Source: Bradyrhizobium sp. AUGA SZCCT0176
GTDB lineage: Bacteria > Pseudomonadota > Alphaproteobacteria > Rhizobiales > Xanthobacteraceae
Length of the DNA: 64,000 bases
Assembly: GCF_018130145.1 (NCBI RefSeq)
Contig: NZ_JAFCMB010000005.1
Location: forward strand, 248,001-312,000
Reading direction: 5' to 3'
Positions 1 to 8,273 of the stretch are shown here, piece after piece (within the stretch, counting starts at the first letter, position 1; every line of letters starts with the position of its first letter). Position numbers and translations under genes: made by a program. Below the pieces are notes generated by a model that saw only the letters and a program-made list of their open reading frames with translations, was not told the origin of the DNA and made no database searches.

Positions 1-276
1 GAGATAGCCCGAGCCGGTGAAGAGGCCGAGCAAGCCGTCGGCAAAGTAGAACGCGCCGAACAATTGGAAGAACAGTTCCGAGGCGCGGCGAGAGGTCAAC
101 GCTGCCGCGAGTGCCCACAGCGCGGAAACCAGATGCAGCCCGTCGGCATACCAGGTGCGGCGGAACAGGCCGAAGATCATGTCGTTCTGGTCGATGAAGG
201 CCGGGATGTATCCGGTCAGGATCACGAAGCCGAGCAGGGCGGCGTAGCCCCAGGCGCACAATCTGATGATATCCAT
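1..276 (-). CDS. Small integral membrane protein, DUF4383-like (3' end outside window)
   Basis: The first 92 residues are present; the C-terminus lies beyond the left edge. The ATG at 274-276 is preceded by a good ribosome binding site (GGAGGGATC). The protein is hydrophobic, with an N-terminal membrane segment (about residues 7-24), a second near 48-62 and a third near 70-85 that ends in a DGLLGLFTGSG stretch. The layout resembles small DUF4383-type multi-spanning proteins of unknown function, but the truncation prevents a firm family call. It is followed in the same direction by nothing visible, and is preceded by the alpha/beta hydrolase gene on the same strand, about 35 bases upstream, so the two may be co-transcribed. 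Confidence 0.55.
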   Translation of the reverse strand, partial: MDIIRLCAWGYAALLGFVILTGYIPAFIDQNDMIFGLFRRTWYADGLHLVSALWALAAALTSRRASELFFQLFGAFYFADGLLGLFTGSGYL

Positions 277-310
277 GATCCCTCCGGCCTTCTCGAATCT
301 GTCCGTAAGT

Positions 311-1282
311 CTAGAGCTTTCCGAGCGCCTTGAGCAGGGCGTCGTTGAACAAAGCGGGATCTTCGATTTGCGGAATGTGACCGAGTCCGGGCAGCAAGGT
401 GAGGGTGGTTTCCGGCGGCAACAGCGTTCGCAGATCAAGCGCCTGCTCAACCGGGGTAGTGTTGTCCTTGTCACCCCACAGGATCGCGACCGGGAGTTTC
501 ACCCGCGCATAGGCGCGGCGGTCGGCACTGATAGCGTCGCGGTCGGCGCCGAGGAAGTAATATAGCCAGTCGGCGATGTCGGGGGTGGTGTCGCGCTGCG
601 TCGTCGGCCGCTGCAGGATCGCGACGAATTCGGGCAGCGCGCGTTCCTTTTTCTCGATCAGGGATTCGAGCAGCGTCTTCGTCGCCACTGGATTGGTGAT
701 GGTCAATGATACCAGTATTTCGCGAATCCATTTTGGCTGAATGATCCATGGCGCCTCGGAAGGAGCTACCGTCAGTCCCAGCGCCGCATCTACCAGCACG
801 AGGCCCCGCGCCCGGTCCGGATAGCGCATCACCAGTTCGGTCGCTGCACCGGCGCCAAAGGAATGGCCGACGATAATTGCCGGCTTGGCTTTCAGATTGA
901 CGAGAACATCGTTGATGCGTGCAGCCTGATCCTTCCTTGTATAGCTGCCCGGACGATCCGAAAACCCAAACGGCGGCAGGTCGAGGGCGATGACGCGAAA
1001 GCCGGCGGCGGCGAGCACGCCGGTCGTGTGCCGCCAGAGTTCGCTCCACGCCGCCGTGCCGTGAAACAGCACGACAGGAATTCCATCCGCCGGGCCTTTT
1101 TCCTGCACGAACACACCACCGGAGCTGGTCGGCACCAAACGGCCCGATGGCGGCGCCAGTTCGGCGCGGGTGTGGGTTTCGCGGATCGATGCCGCCATCC
1201 GGAACGCTGTTATCGCGATCACGATCAATATCAGGAGCGCCAGCAGCGTCTTGCCCGACCAGCGCAGTATGTTTGAGATCAC
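311..1282 (-). CDS. Membrane-anchored alpha/beta hydrolase
   Basis: About 323 residues. An N-terminal hydrophobic helix (about residues 11-28) anchors the protein or exports it; the rest is an alpha/beta hydrolase fold. The nucleophile elbow GHSFGAG puts the catalytic serine near residue 141, the acid is the aspartate in WGDKD near 271, and the histidine is in GLGHIPQIED near 302, so the triad is complete. The oxyanion HG motif (LFHGTAAW) is present. Substrate unknown; the family includes esterases, haloalkane dehalogenase-like and C-C hydrolases. I chose the GTG at 1282 because it follows a GCGAGG ribosome binding site; a TTG at 1309 would add nine residues but lacks one. Confidence 0.85.
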   Translation of the reverse strand: MISNILRWSGKTLLALLILIVIAITAFRMAASIRETHTRAELAPPSGRLVPTSSGGVFVQEKGPADGIPVVLFHGTAAWSELWRHTTGVLAAAGFRVIALDLPPFGFSDRPGSYTRKDQAARINDVLVNLKAKPAIIVGHSFGAGAATELVMRYPDRARGLVLVDAALGLTVAPSEAPWIIQPKWIREILVSLTITNPVATKTLLESLIEKKERALPEFVAILQRPTTQRDTTPDIADWLYYFLGADRDAISADRRAYARVKLPVAILWGDKDNTTPVEQALDLRTLLPPETTLTLLPGLGHIPQIEDPALFNDALLKALGKL

Positions 1283-1418
1283 GAGGCCTCGCAGAAATGG
1301 ATCGATCAAAATCGGGTGCAGTCAAATCAGATCGAATTTTAGGCTAGTGCAGATTCCCGGCGATGAAAAATCGCGGACATGATCAGCGGGCAGTTAACAC
1401 CTGCGACAAAGTTGCGAA

Positions 1419-2837
1419 TTATTGCCCCGACGGCGTGCGCAGGCCGTGCCAGGCGTCGCGCACCTGATGGTAATGCACTTCAGGCAGATAATCCGGCGTG
1501 TTGAGCCCCAGCGTCTTGACGTCGAGCCGGCCGATGGCGCTGAGCAGGGTGTAGGAGGCGATCACGCGGTCGCGTTGTGCGCCGATCAAGCGCGCCTTCG
1601 CGAGGATCAGATCCTGCTGCGAGTTCAGCACGTCGACCGTGGTGCGCTGGCCGCCCGCGGCCTCGCGCTGCACGCCCTGCAAGGCGACCGTTGCAGCCCG
1701 CACTTCGGATTCGGAAGCGGACACCGCGACCTTGGCGCCTTCATTGGCAACCCAGGCGCCGACCGCCGCGGTGCGCGCCTGGTTGCGGACCTGGTCGAGC
1801 ACCAGCCGGCTCTGGGCTGAGATTTCCTTGGCCTGCCGGGTCTGCGAGGCGGCCATGCCGCCATCGTAGATCGGTTGCGTCAATTGGCCGGCCACCGAAG
1901 CCTGGTCGGTCCCGAAGGTGCCGAGCGTGGGATCCGACTGCTTGCTGCGGCTGACGCTGCCTTGCATCGTGATCGTCGGCATCAGGCTGCTTTCGGCGAC
2001 GCGAATGCTGGTCGAGGCAACGTCGACGTCAAAGGCGGCCGCCATCACGGCTGGATGCTCCCGGAAGGCGAGACCGATGGCGTCGTCGCGGCTGCGGGGC
2101 AGATAGCGGTCTACGGTTTCGGCGAGGTTCAACTGCGTCGGCGCGTTGCCGATCACCTGGGTATAGGTGGCCTGGCTGATGGCCAAGGCAACCTCGGCGG
2201 CGTTGAGGTCGGCGAGGCCACGGTTGAGGCGGGCTTCGGCCTGGGCAGTGTCGGTCGGCGTCACGTCACCGGCATTGAGGCGCTTCTGGGTGATGCCGAG
2301 CGTTTCCCGCAGGAACGCGACGTTGGAACGCTGCGCGGTGACCAGCGACTGATTGGCCAGCACGTTGGTGTAGACGGTGACGGCATCGAGCAGCACGCCC
2401 TGGCCGACATTGCGCAGCGCCTCGCGGCCGGAAGATACCTGCAGTTCCGCGACGCGGACGCTGTTGGCGGTCTTGAAGCCGTTGAACAGCGTCTGGGTCA
2501 CCGTCACCCCGATGGTCCAGGGTTTCAGGTTCGCCGACTGCACGGTGTTGTCGGGCAGGAGGTTGCGGACCGCCTGCAGGCCGGCGGTGAGGCTGGCGAC
2601 GATCTGCGGCCGGTACCCCGCCAGCGCCTGCGGCACGCCTTCGTCGGTGGCGCGCTGGCGCGCGCGTTCGGCGTTGAGCTGCGGATTGGTCTGATAGGCC
2701 TTGGCCAGCGCGTCCGGGAGGTTCTCGGCCTGGGCGCCTGCCGCGGCAAACGCCACGCAAATCACGACGCCAAGGCAAATGCCTGTTCGAAGCACGCGCC
2801 TTGCAACGTGGCCAACTCTAGCGGCACGCCCAACCAT
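1419..2837 (-). CDS. TolC family outer membrane efflux/secretion channel
   Basis: About 472 residues, the usual size for TolC. A signal peptide (roughly residues 15-38, ending AGAQA) is followed by the repeated alpha-helical barrel of outer membrane efflux proteins: the mature start ENLPDALAKAYQTNPQL is typical of alphaproteobacterial TolC, as are QTLFNGFKT and QLTQPIYDGG, which recur half a protein apart as expected from the internal duplication. It would form the outer membrane exit duct for type I secretion or RND/ABC efflux; no inner membrane pump or adaptor gene lies next to it here. A TTG at 2849 is an alternative start four residues upstream. Confidence 0.92.
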   Translation of the reverse strand: MVGRAARVGHVARRVLRTGICLGVVICVAFAAAGAQAENLPDALAKAYQTNPQLNAERARQRATDEGVPQALAGYRPQIVASLTAGLQAVRNLLPDNTVQSANLKPWTIGVTVTQTLFNGFKTANSVRVAELQVSSGREALRNVGQGVLLDAVTVYTNVLANQSLVTAQRSNVAFLRETLGITQKRLNAGDVTPTDTAQAEARLNRGLADLNAAEVALAISQATYTQVIGNAPTQLNLAETVDRYLPRSRDDAIGLAFREHPAVMAAAFDVDVASTSIRVAESSLMPTITMQGSVSRSKQSDPTLGTFGTDQASVAGQLTQPIYDGGMAASQTRQAKEISAQSRLVLDQVRNQARTAAVGAWVANEGAKVAVSASESEVRAATVALQGVQREAAGGQRTTVDVLNSQQDLILAKARLIGAQRDRVIASYTLLSAIGRLDVKTLGLNTPDYLPEVHYHQVRDAWHGLRTPSGQ

Positions 2838-3075
2838 TTGATCCCGCAACTACCCAAGGTCCGTCCGCCCCCGCCGACGGCCTCGTCACATCTACCTGTT
2901 TAGGGGGCGGTGCCGCCACTGGCAAACGGTCGCGCGACATCCTCACAGGAATTCGGCGCTTGGCTGTTGCAGGTTCGTCACAGACGAAGTTCGGTAACAA
3001 ATGCGTTATAGCTCGGAGCAGCCGGCGTCTTATTCCAGGGCGGTCGGCGTTTCATGACGCCGGGTCCGCATTTTG

Positions 3076-4929
3076 ATGCCGAAACTGTTTTCCGACCCCG
3101 AAGCGATCGCGGAAGACATCATCCGCGATGTCGGAACCAACCTCGTCGTCGGATTGCCGCTTGGGCTCGGCAAGGCCAACCACATCATCAATGCGCTCTA
3201 TGCGCGCGCCGCGGCCGATCGCTCGATCAACCTGACCTTGTTTTCCGCGTTGACCCTGGAAAAGCCAAAGCCGGGCAGCCTGCTTGAAAAGCGCTTCATC
3301 GGTCCGGTGATCGACCGGCTGTTCGGCGGCTATCCCGATTTGACCTACGCCACCGCGCTGCATGCTGGCGCGCTACCGCCCAACATCCAGGTGATTGAAT
3401 TTTTCTTCCTCGCCGGAAAGTGGCTGCACGTGCCGTATCCGCAGCAGCATTACATTTCTGCAAACTACACGCATGCCGCGTCCTATCTGCTGGCGCGCGG
3501 GCTCAATGTCGTCACCCAATTGGTGGCGAAGCGCGTGGAGGGTGGCGTCGCGCGCTACAGCCTGAGCTGCAACACCGACACCACGCTCGACATTTTGCGC
3601 GCCCGCGCCGAGGGCCGGGCGTCGTTCAGGCTGGTGGGCCAGGTCAATTCCGAACTGCCGTTCATGCCCGGCGCCGGCGATCTCGCGGGCAACGAATTCA
3701 GCGCGGTGCTCGACAGCCCCGAGACGGACTTTCCGCTGTTCGCGCCGCCGGCCGAGCCGATCAGCGACACCAAATACGCCATCGGTCTGCATGCCGCGGG
3801 TCTCGTGCCCGATGGTGGCACGCTACAGATCGGCATCGGGCAGGTCGGCGACGCGCTGGCGCAGGGCCTGATCGTTCGTCACCGCGACAATGCGCAATTC
3901 CAGGCGGTCATGAAGCGGCTCGCGCCGGACCAAGCGGTGCCGCAGGCCGGACCGTTCGAGAAGGGGCTGTACGGCGTCAGCGAAATGCTGTTCGAGGCGT
4001 TTCTCGGCCTGATCGACGCCGGCATCCTCAAGCGCGAAGTCGATGGCGTGACGCTGCACGGCGCGTTTTTCCTGGGTCCGAAAGCGTTTTATCGCACGCT
4101 GCGCGAGATGCCGGCGGAACAGATCGCGCGCATCCAGATGATGCCGGTGTCGTTCACCAACCAGCTTTATGGCGACGAGGATGCAAAACGACGCGCGCGC
4201 GTCGACGCCCGTTTCGTCAACAATGCGATGATGGCGACCTTGATGGGCGCTGCGATCTCCGACGGCCTCGAGAACGGTCAGGTCGTGAGCGGGGTTGGTG
4301 GGCAGTATAATTTCGTGGCACAGGCATTCGCGCTGCAGGGTGCGCGATCGATTTTGGCGCTGGAAGCAACGAGGCAGACCGGCGCGAAGGCGCAATCCAA
4401 CATCCTCTGGAACTACGGCCACCAGACCATTCCGCGGCATCTGCGGGACGTCTTCGTCACCGAATATGGCGTCGCCGATCTCAGAGGAAAATCCGACGCC
4501 GAAACCATCGCGGCGATGCTTTCGATATCAGACTCCCGCTTCCAGGGCGAACTCGCAAAGGTCGCCAAGGATGCCGGCAAGCTGCCGAAGGATTTCGAAA
4601 TTCCGCGCGCGCATCGCCGGAATTTTCCGGAAGCGATCGCGGCAGCGTTAAAGCCCGCGCGCGAGGCGGGCCTGCTGCCGTCGTTCCCGTTCGGCAGCGA
4701 TTTCACCGAGACCGAACAGCGGCTGATCCCGGCCTTGCAATTGCTGCGGGATGCCCAGCGCAGGCCGCTGCGGTTGCCCGGTCTGTTATGGCAGGGAATG
4801 ACGCAGCCGCCCGACACCGCGCGTCTCGAATGCCTGGCTCGGCTGGGCCTCGACCGCCCAACGACATTTGTCGAGCGGGCCTATCGCGCGCTGGTGAATG
4901 CGGCGCTGGCAAGGAGCAGGGCTGCATAA
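3076..4929 (+). CDS. Acetyl-CoA hydrolase/transferase family protein
   Basis: About 617 residues, longer than the approximately 430-500 of many family members. The C-terminal half has the acetyl-CoA hydrolase/transferase signature: a glycine-rich VSGVGGQYNFVAQA stretch near residues 402-415 and VTEYGVADLRG near 464-474, the latter characteristic of the CoA-transferase C-terminal domain. It should hydrolyse acyl-CoA or move CoA between acyl-CoA and a carboxylate in the cytoplasm; the actual acids are not evident. The ATG at 3076 is directly preceded by an in-frame TTG at 3073; no clear ribosome binding site is seen for either. It converges on the enoyl-CoA hydratase gene across a palindromic element. 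Confidence 0.85.
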   Translation: MPKLFSDPEAIAEDIIRDVGTNLVVGLPLGLGKANHIINALYARAAADRSINLTLFSALTLEKPKPGSLLEKRFIGPVIDRLFGGYPDLTYATALHAGALPPNIQVIEFFFLAGKWLHVPYPQQHYISANYTHAASYLLARGLNVVTQLVAKRVEGGVARYSLSCNTDTTLDILRARAEGRASFRLVGQVNSELPFMPGAGDLAGNEFSAVLDSPETDFPLFAPPAEPISDTKYAIGLHAAGLVPDGGTLQIGIGQVGDALAQGLIVRHRDNAQFQAVMKRLAPDQAVPQAGPFEKGLYGVSEMLFEAFLGLIDAGILKREVDGVTLHGAFFLGPKAFYRTLREMPAEQIARIQMMPVSFTNQLYGDEDAKRRARVDARFVNNAMMATLMGAAISDGLENGQVVSGVGGQYNFVAQAFALQGARSILALEATRQTGAKAQSNILWNYGHQTIPRHLRDVFVTEYGVADLRGKSDAETIAAMLSISDSRFQGELAKVAKDAGKLPKDFEIPRAHRRNFPEAIAAALKPAREAGLLPSFPFGSDFTETEQRLIPALQLLRDAQRRPLRLPGLLWQGMTQPPDTARLECLARLGLDRPTTFVERAYRALVNAALARSRAA

Positions 4930-4935
4930 TCTCAG

Positions 4936-5079
4936 CGTCGTCCCGGCCTAGTGCGCAATTGCGCACGGGCGCCGGGACCCATACGCCGCGGCCAGCTTTG
5001 CTGGAAAAGCAAGATAACTACCAGCGTGCAAAACAACAGCCGCCGGTGGCTAGGGGTCCCGGCGTTCGCCGGGACGACG
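4936..5079. repeat. MITE-like palindromic element with 12-bp terminal inverted repeats
   Basis: The ends CGTCGTCCCGGC (4936-4947) and GCCGGGACGACG (5068-5079) are perfect inverted repeats bounding 144 bp. Inside the left end lies a perfect 16-bp palindrome, GTGCGCAATTGCGCAC (4951-4966), and inside the right end a GTCCCGGCG/CGCCGGGAC hairpin (5056-5075). The same GTCGTCCCGGC arm forms a separate hairpin at 8233-8259. It lies between two convergent stop codons and has no coding capacity. I recognise this as a dispersed Bradyrhizobium-type repeat; copy number cannot be judged from one window. It could also act as a bidirectional transcription barrier. Confidence 0.7.
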
Positions 5080-5091
5080 TGAGAGCGTGCC

Positions 5092-5871
5092 TTACCGGTT
5101 CTTGTTCACCGGCTTGCGCTTCTCGATGAATGCCGCCATGCCCTCGGAGCGGTCTTCCAACGCAAACGTCGAGTGGAACAGATTGCGCTCGACATTCATG
5201 CCTTCCGACAGCGGCGTCTCGAACGCCCGGTTGATGGCTTCCTTGGCCATCGCGGCGGCCGGGCGCGACATCGAGGCGATCTTTTCCGCCGCGGCCAGTG
5301 CTTCGTCCATCAATTTGTCCGCCGGCACGACGCGGCTGACCAGGCCCGAACGCTCGGCTTCCGCGGCGTCCATCATCCGTCCCGTGAGACAGAGATCCAT
5401 CGCCTTGGATTTGCCGATCGCGCGCGTCAGCCGCTGGGTCCCGCCGATGCCGGGGATGGTGCCGAGCGTGATTTCCGGCTGGCCGAATTTGGCGGTGTCG
5501 GAGGCAATGATGATGTCGCACATCATCGCAAGTTCGCAGCCGCCGCCGAGCGCATAGCCGCTGACGGCCGCGATCGTCGGCTTGCGGCAGATGGCGATGC
5601 GGTCGCCGCCGATGGCGGCGAAATCGCTGGAGAACATGTCGATGAAGGTTTTTGGTTGCATTTCCTTGATGTCGGCGCCGGCCGCAAAGGCCTTTTCGCT
5701 GCCGGTGACCAGGATGCATCCGATCGCGTCGTCGGCTTCGAGGTCATCGACGGCGGCGGCGATCTCGCGAAACACGCCGAACGACAGCGCGTTGAGCATT
5801 TTCGGGCGGTTCAGCGTGATAATGCCAACCGCGCCTTTGCTTTCGACAATGATGTGTTCGAACGTAGCCAT
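5092..5871 (-). CDS. Enoyl-CoA hydratase/isomerase (crotonase family)
   Basis: About 259 residues, full length for a monofunctional crotonase. It carries the oxyanion-hole segments [11 protein letters not shown] (about 63-73) and [18 protein letters not shown] (about 106-123), and the two acidic residues of the crotonase site appear as [12 protein letters not shown] and in the E-containing helix before it. Reaction: hydration of trans-2-enoyl-CoA to 3-hydroxyacyl-CoA in fatty acid, phenylacetate or amino acid breakdown. The ATG at 5869-5871 follows GGGGTGAACC. The promoter region contains a five-copy 16-bp tandem repeat. No other beta-oxidation genes adjoin it. Confidence 0.92.
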   Translation of the reverse strand: MATFEHIIVESKGAVGIITLNRPKMLNALSFGVFREIAAAVDDLEADDAIGCILVTGSEKAFAAGADIKEMQPKTFIDMFSSDFAAIGGDRIAICRKPTIAAVSGYALGGGCELAMMCDIIIASDTAKFGQPEITLGTIPGIGGTQRLTRAIGKSKAMDLCLTGRMMDAAEAERSGLVSRVVPADKLMDEALAAAEKIASMSRPAAAMAKEAINRAFETPLSEGMNVERNLFHSTFALEDRSEGMAAFIEKRKPVNKNR

Positions 5872-5920
5872 GGTTCACCCCGGTGCCTGATTTGGCGGGC
5901 AATGTGCCCGCTGGCGGCAA

Positions 5921-6000
5921 GGGCTTCAAGTGGGCTGGGCTTCAAGTGGGCTGGGCTTCAAGTGGGCTGGGCTTCAAGTGGGTTGGGCTTCAAGTGGGCT
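5921..6000. repeat. 16-bp tandem repeat, five copies
   Basis: The unit GGGCTTCAAGTGGGCT is repeated five times head to tail without spacers (5921-5936, 5937-5952, 5953-5968, 5969-5984, 5985-6000). Only the fourth copy differs, by one base (C to T near its end). It lies 50-130 bp upstream of the enoyl-CoA hydratase start codon and downstream of the stop codon of the next gene, so it is intergenic and probably in or near a promoter. Near-identity of the copies indicates recent slippage expansion. Confidence 0.97.
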
Positions 6001-6046
6001 GAAGAGGCGGCCCGGACGCATTTCGGCGCGTCCGGTGCCCGATACC

Positions 6047-6685
6047 TCACGCCATGAACATGCGCGCCGCCGAGGCCATGGTCAGCAACGCGCCAAAGGC
6101 GATGAAGATTTTTCCGATCAACGAGGTCTGATCCCAGGTCGAACTGTCATGGCTGGAAGCCAGAACCGGCGCCGCGGGGGCGGCTTTGGCCGCGGCCATC
6201 GCGACGGTCTGCGTGGCCGGGTTCTGCTGCAGGGCCCGATCGACATCGTTGAGCTGATCAGATGAGACCACGGCATCGGTCGTGGACTGCGCTTCCCCCG
6301 GCTTGTCGGCTGACGCCAGCAGGATATTGGCCTTTACCGTCATCGCCTGGGCGCTGCCAGGGGAGGCATCGGCGGATGCGAGTTGCGCATTGGCGTTGGC
6401 GACCGACGCCGGGATCGTGAGCGCGCCGCCGGTCGAGGCGTCGGCGAGCTCAACCGCTTTCCTGGTCTCGGCAGGTTTCGACGCGACTTTGCCCGATCGA
6501 CGCGTGTAGCGCTTCCAGTGGCGTGTGCTCTGGCGGACGGACTTTCCCGGCGTCGCGCTTTCGGACTTCGACGTGGCGGCCGCGCGGTCCGTGCTGGCTG
6601 CCGTCGCCGGCGATGGCCCCGCGAAACACACGAAGAGCCCTGTTGCTAATATCAATGCCGAGCGCCCGCTGGCTTTGACAATCAT
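6047..6685 (-). CDS. Exported hypothetical protein with C-terminal membrane segment
   Basis: About 212 residues; I do not recognise a family. The start at ATG 6683-6685 has a ribosome binding site (GGGGAGATTGCC) and gives a signal peptide, residues about 6-28 ending GPSPATAAS. The middle is low-complexity and rich in Ala, Ser, Lys and Thr, including a basic stretch (TRHWKRYTRRSGK). The last 25 residues (IGKIFIAFGALLTMASAARMFMA) are a hydrophobic helix at the extreme C-terminus, so the protein is probably held in the inner membrane with its body in the periplasm. An in-frame extension to 6844 is open but lacks a good start context. Confidence 0.7.
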   Translation of the reverse strand: MIVKASGRSALILATGLFVCFAGPSPATAASTDRAAATSKSESATPGKSVRQSTRHWKRYTRRSGKVASKPAETRKAVELADASTGGALTIPASVANANAQLASADASPGSAQAMTVKANILLASADKPGEAQSTTDAVVSSDQLNDVDRALQQNPATQTVAMAAAKAAPAAPVLASSHDSSTWDQTSLIGKIFIAFGALLTMASAARMFMA

Positions 6686-7038
6686 GTGGCAATCTCCCCA
6701 TTTGCCCGCCCCCGAACCGAAATGAGACCCCGCCCCGTGTCCACAGCGGGGCAAAAAAAGGGAATCTTCGGGCAAGACCGGGCAAAAGCAGGGCAGCTGC
6801 GTTGCAGCAGCCGAATAGGCTCGTCGTATTCTTCGGTACGCCATTGATCAGGCTGGCGCCGCGCGGGTGCGAGCCGGAGCGATCGATGGTATGAGCCAGC
6901 CGGCAAGGAACCTGCGGTCCCGATTCCCGGACGAGGCCGCGCGAAGCGAAACATCAGGGCGACGATCACGACTTCGTGATCGAGGTTCCCTGACGTAACA
7001 AATTGAAAAAGCGACCGAATTGCAAGGTGGGAGCGCGC
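6686..7038. other. Intergenic region between divergent genes, upstream of the SigF-type gene
   Basis: About 350 bp with promoters expected in both directions. It contains one clear structure, the 9-bp-arm palindrome at 6963-6982 listed separately. The left part (6720-6800) is open in the minus frame as an extension of the preceding gene, but has no plausible start. I could not place convincing -35/-10 boxes; a GTAAC at 6996-7000 resembles an ECF -35 core, but no matching -10 lies at the right distance. Confidence 0.5.
6963..6982. promoter_or_regulatory. Perfect palindrome upstream of the SigF-type gene
   Basis: CGATCACGA (6963-6971) and TCGTGATCG (6974-6982) are perfect inverted repeats separated by two bases. 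It sits about 56 bp upstream of the probable GTG start of the sigma factor. No T-run follows, so it is not a terminator; it is the size and shape of a dimeric regulator operator. No direct evidence identifies the binding protein. Confidence 0.4.
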
Positions 7039-7584
7039 GTGCGCGAACGTGAGGACGAATGGACCGGCCTGATGCGGTCGGCCATTTCAGGCGACAGTAC
7101 GGCGTATCATCGCCTGCTCAAGGCCGTCACGCCGGTGCTCCGGGCCGCGGCGCGCCGCGGGCTCGCGCGTGCAGGGCAACCGGTCGATCAGTCCGAGGAC
7201 ATCGTGCAGGACATTTTGCTGGCGGTGCATTTGAAGCGGCACACCTGGGACGTCAGCGCCCCGTTCGCCCCATGGCTGTTTGCGATCGCCCGCAACAAGC
7301 TGATCGACGCGCTGCGGCGCCGGGGCCGGCGGGTTTTCGTCAACATCGACGATTTCGCCGAGGTGCTCCCGGGCGAGGCCCCGGTTGAGACGGCGTCGGC
7401 GGGCGAGGTCGCCGCCCAGTTGCAGTCGCTGCCGGCGCGCCAGCGCGACGTCCTGCAGTCGATCGCCGTCGAGAGTGCTTCGATCAAGGATACCGCAGCC
7501 AAACTGGCGATGAGCGAGGGCGCGGTGCGGGTCGCGCTGCATCGGGGCTTGACCAGCCTGACGGCGAAGTTACGGGAACAATGA
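7039..7584 (+). CDS. sigF: SigF-type ECF RNA polymerase sigma factor
   Basis: About 181 residues, with only region 2 (about residues 12-85, including the DQSEDIVQDILLAVH core-binding helix and FAPWLFAIARNKLIDALRRRGR promoter-reading helix) and region 4 (about 120-175, ending in SEGAVRVALHRGLTSL recognition helix) as in ECF sigma factors. It overlaps by four bases the NrsF/DUF1109 gene, the cognate membrane anti-sigma factor, which makes it the SigF type described in Caulobacter, where the pair responds to heavy metals and oxidative stress. I prefer GTG 7039 because AGGTGGGAG lies just upstream; the frame is open from TTG 7003. Likely autoregulated. Confidence 0.88.
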   Translation: MREREDEWTGLMRSAISGDSTAYHRLLKAVTPVLRAAARRGLARAGQPVDQSEDIVQDILLAVHLKRHTWDVSAPFAPWLFAIARNKLIDALRRRGRRVFVNIDDFAEVLPGEAPVETASAGEVAAQLQSLPARQRDVLQSIAVESASIKDTAAKLAMSEGAVRVALHRGLTSLTAKLREQ

Positions 7585-8225
7585 GAATGGATACCGATCA
7601 GCTCATCAAAACCCTGGCTGCCGACAGCGCGCACCGCGCGCGGCCGGTCGGCTTTGCGCTGATGCTGGCGCTGATGGCGGCGGCTCCCGTCTCGCTTTTG
7701 ATGTTCTTCACCGAGCTTGGCATCCGGCCCGACGTGATGACCGCGATGCGCAATCCGTTCTTCGACCTGAAATTCGCTGTGACGCTGGCACTGGCGATCG
7801 CGGCCATTGCCGTCAGCCTGCATCTGTCGCGGCCGGAAGCGTCACTGCGTGGCTTCGGCTGGCTGCTGTTGATCCCGGCCGGGCTTCTGACCGCAGGCAT
7901 CGGCGGCGAGATGATGATGCCGCAGCGGCTGCCAATGATGACGCGGCTGATGGGCAACAATTCGCGGATGTGCATGACGGCGATCCCGCTGCTGTCATTG
8001 CCGATCCTTGCAGGCGCGCTGATCGGCCTGCGTCACGGCGCGCCGGCGCGGCCCGCTCTGGCCGGCGCCATCGCCGGAATGTTGTCGGCGGGGTTGGCGG
8101 CGACGCTCTACGCGTCGCATTGCACCGATGATTCACCGCTGTTCGTGGCGACCTGGTACACGCTCTCGACCGCGTTGGTCACGGCGATCGGCGCGCTCGC
8201 CGGATCGAAACTGCTCAGGTTCTGA
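7581..8225 (+). CDS. nrsF: NrsF family (DUF1109) membrane anti-sigma factor
   Basis: About 214 residues with six hydrophobic segments (roughly 24-43, 64-81, 92-107, 133-148, 155-175, 190-208) and a short cytoplasmic N-terminus beginning MRMDTDQLIKTLAAD, the part expected to hold the sigma factor. Two cysteines, C131 and C181, lie at the positions of the conserved pair known to matter for signal sensing in Caulobacter NrsF. The start overlaps the sigF stop (ATGA), showing translational coupling. Inference: release of SigF on metal or oxidative stress through these thiols. Confidence 0.9.
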   Translation: MRMDTDQLIKTLAADSAHRARPVGFALMLALMAAAPVSLLMFFTELGIRPDVMTAMRNPFFDLKFAVTLALAIAAIAVSLHLSRPEASLRGFGWLLLIPAGLLTAGIGGEMMMPQRLPMMTRLMGNNSRMCMTAIPLLSLPILAGALIGLRHGAPARPALAGAIAGMLSAGLAATLYASHCTDDSPLFVATWYTLSTALVTAIGALAGSKLLRF

Positions 8226-8232
8226 TTATTTT

Positions 8233-8259
8233 GTCGTCCCGGCCTTGAGCCGGGACGAC
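8233..8259. repeat. Dispersed palindrome of the GTCGTCCCGGC family / possible terminator
   Basis: GTCGTCCCGGC (8233-8243), a five-base loop, and GCCGGGACGAC (8249-8259) form a perfect 11-bp stem between the convergent nrsF and DUF2336 genes. The arm is identical to the terminal arm of the element at 4936-5079. There is no T-run on either side beyond a short TTTTG, so intrinsic termination is possible but unproven. Confidence 0.75.
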
Positions 8260-8273
8260 GCGAACTTTGTGGC

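Noticed and set aside
1875..2903. Plus-strand open frame of 342 codons opposite tolC
   Set aside because: It is antisense to a clear TolC gene, with poor codon use and no recognised motif.
1419..4929. Type I secretion system around the TolC gene
   Set aside because: No ABC transporter, membrane fusion protein or RTX substrate gene lies nearby; the channel gene is alone.
5921..6000. CRISPR array from the 16-bp repeats
   Set aside because: There are no spacers between copies and no cas genes; it is a simple tandem repeat.
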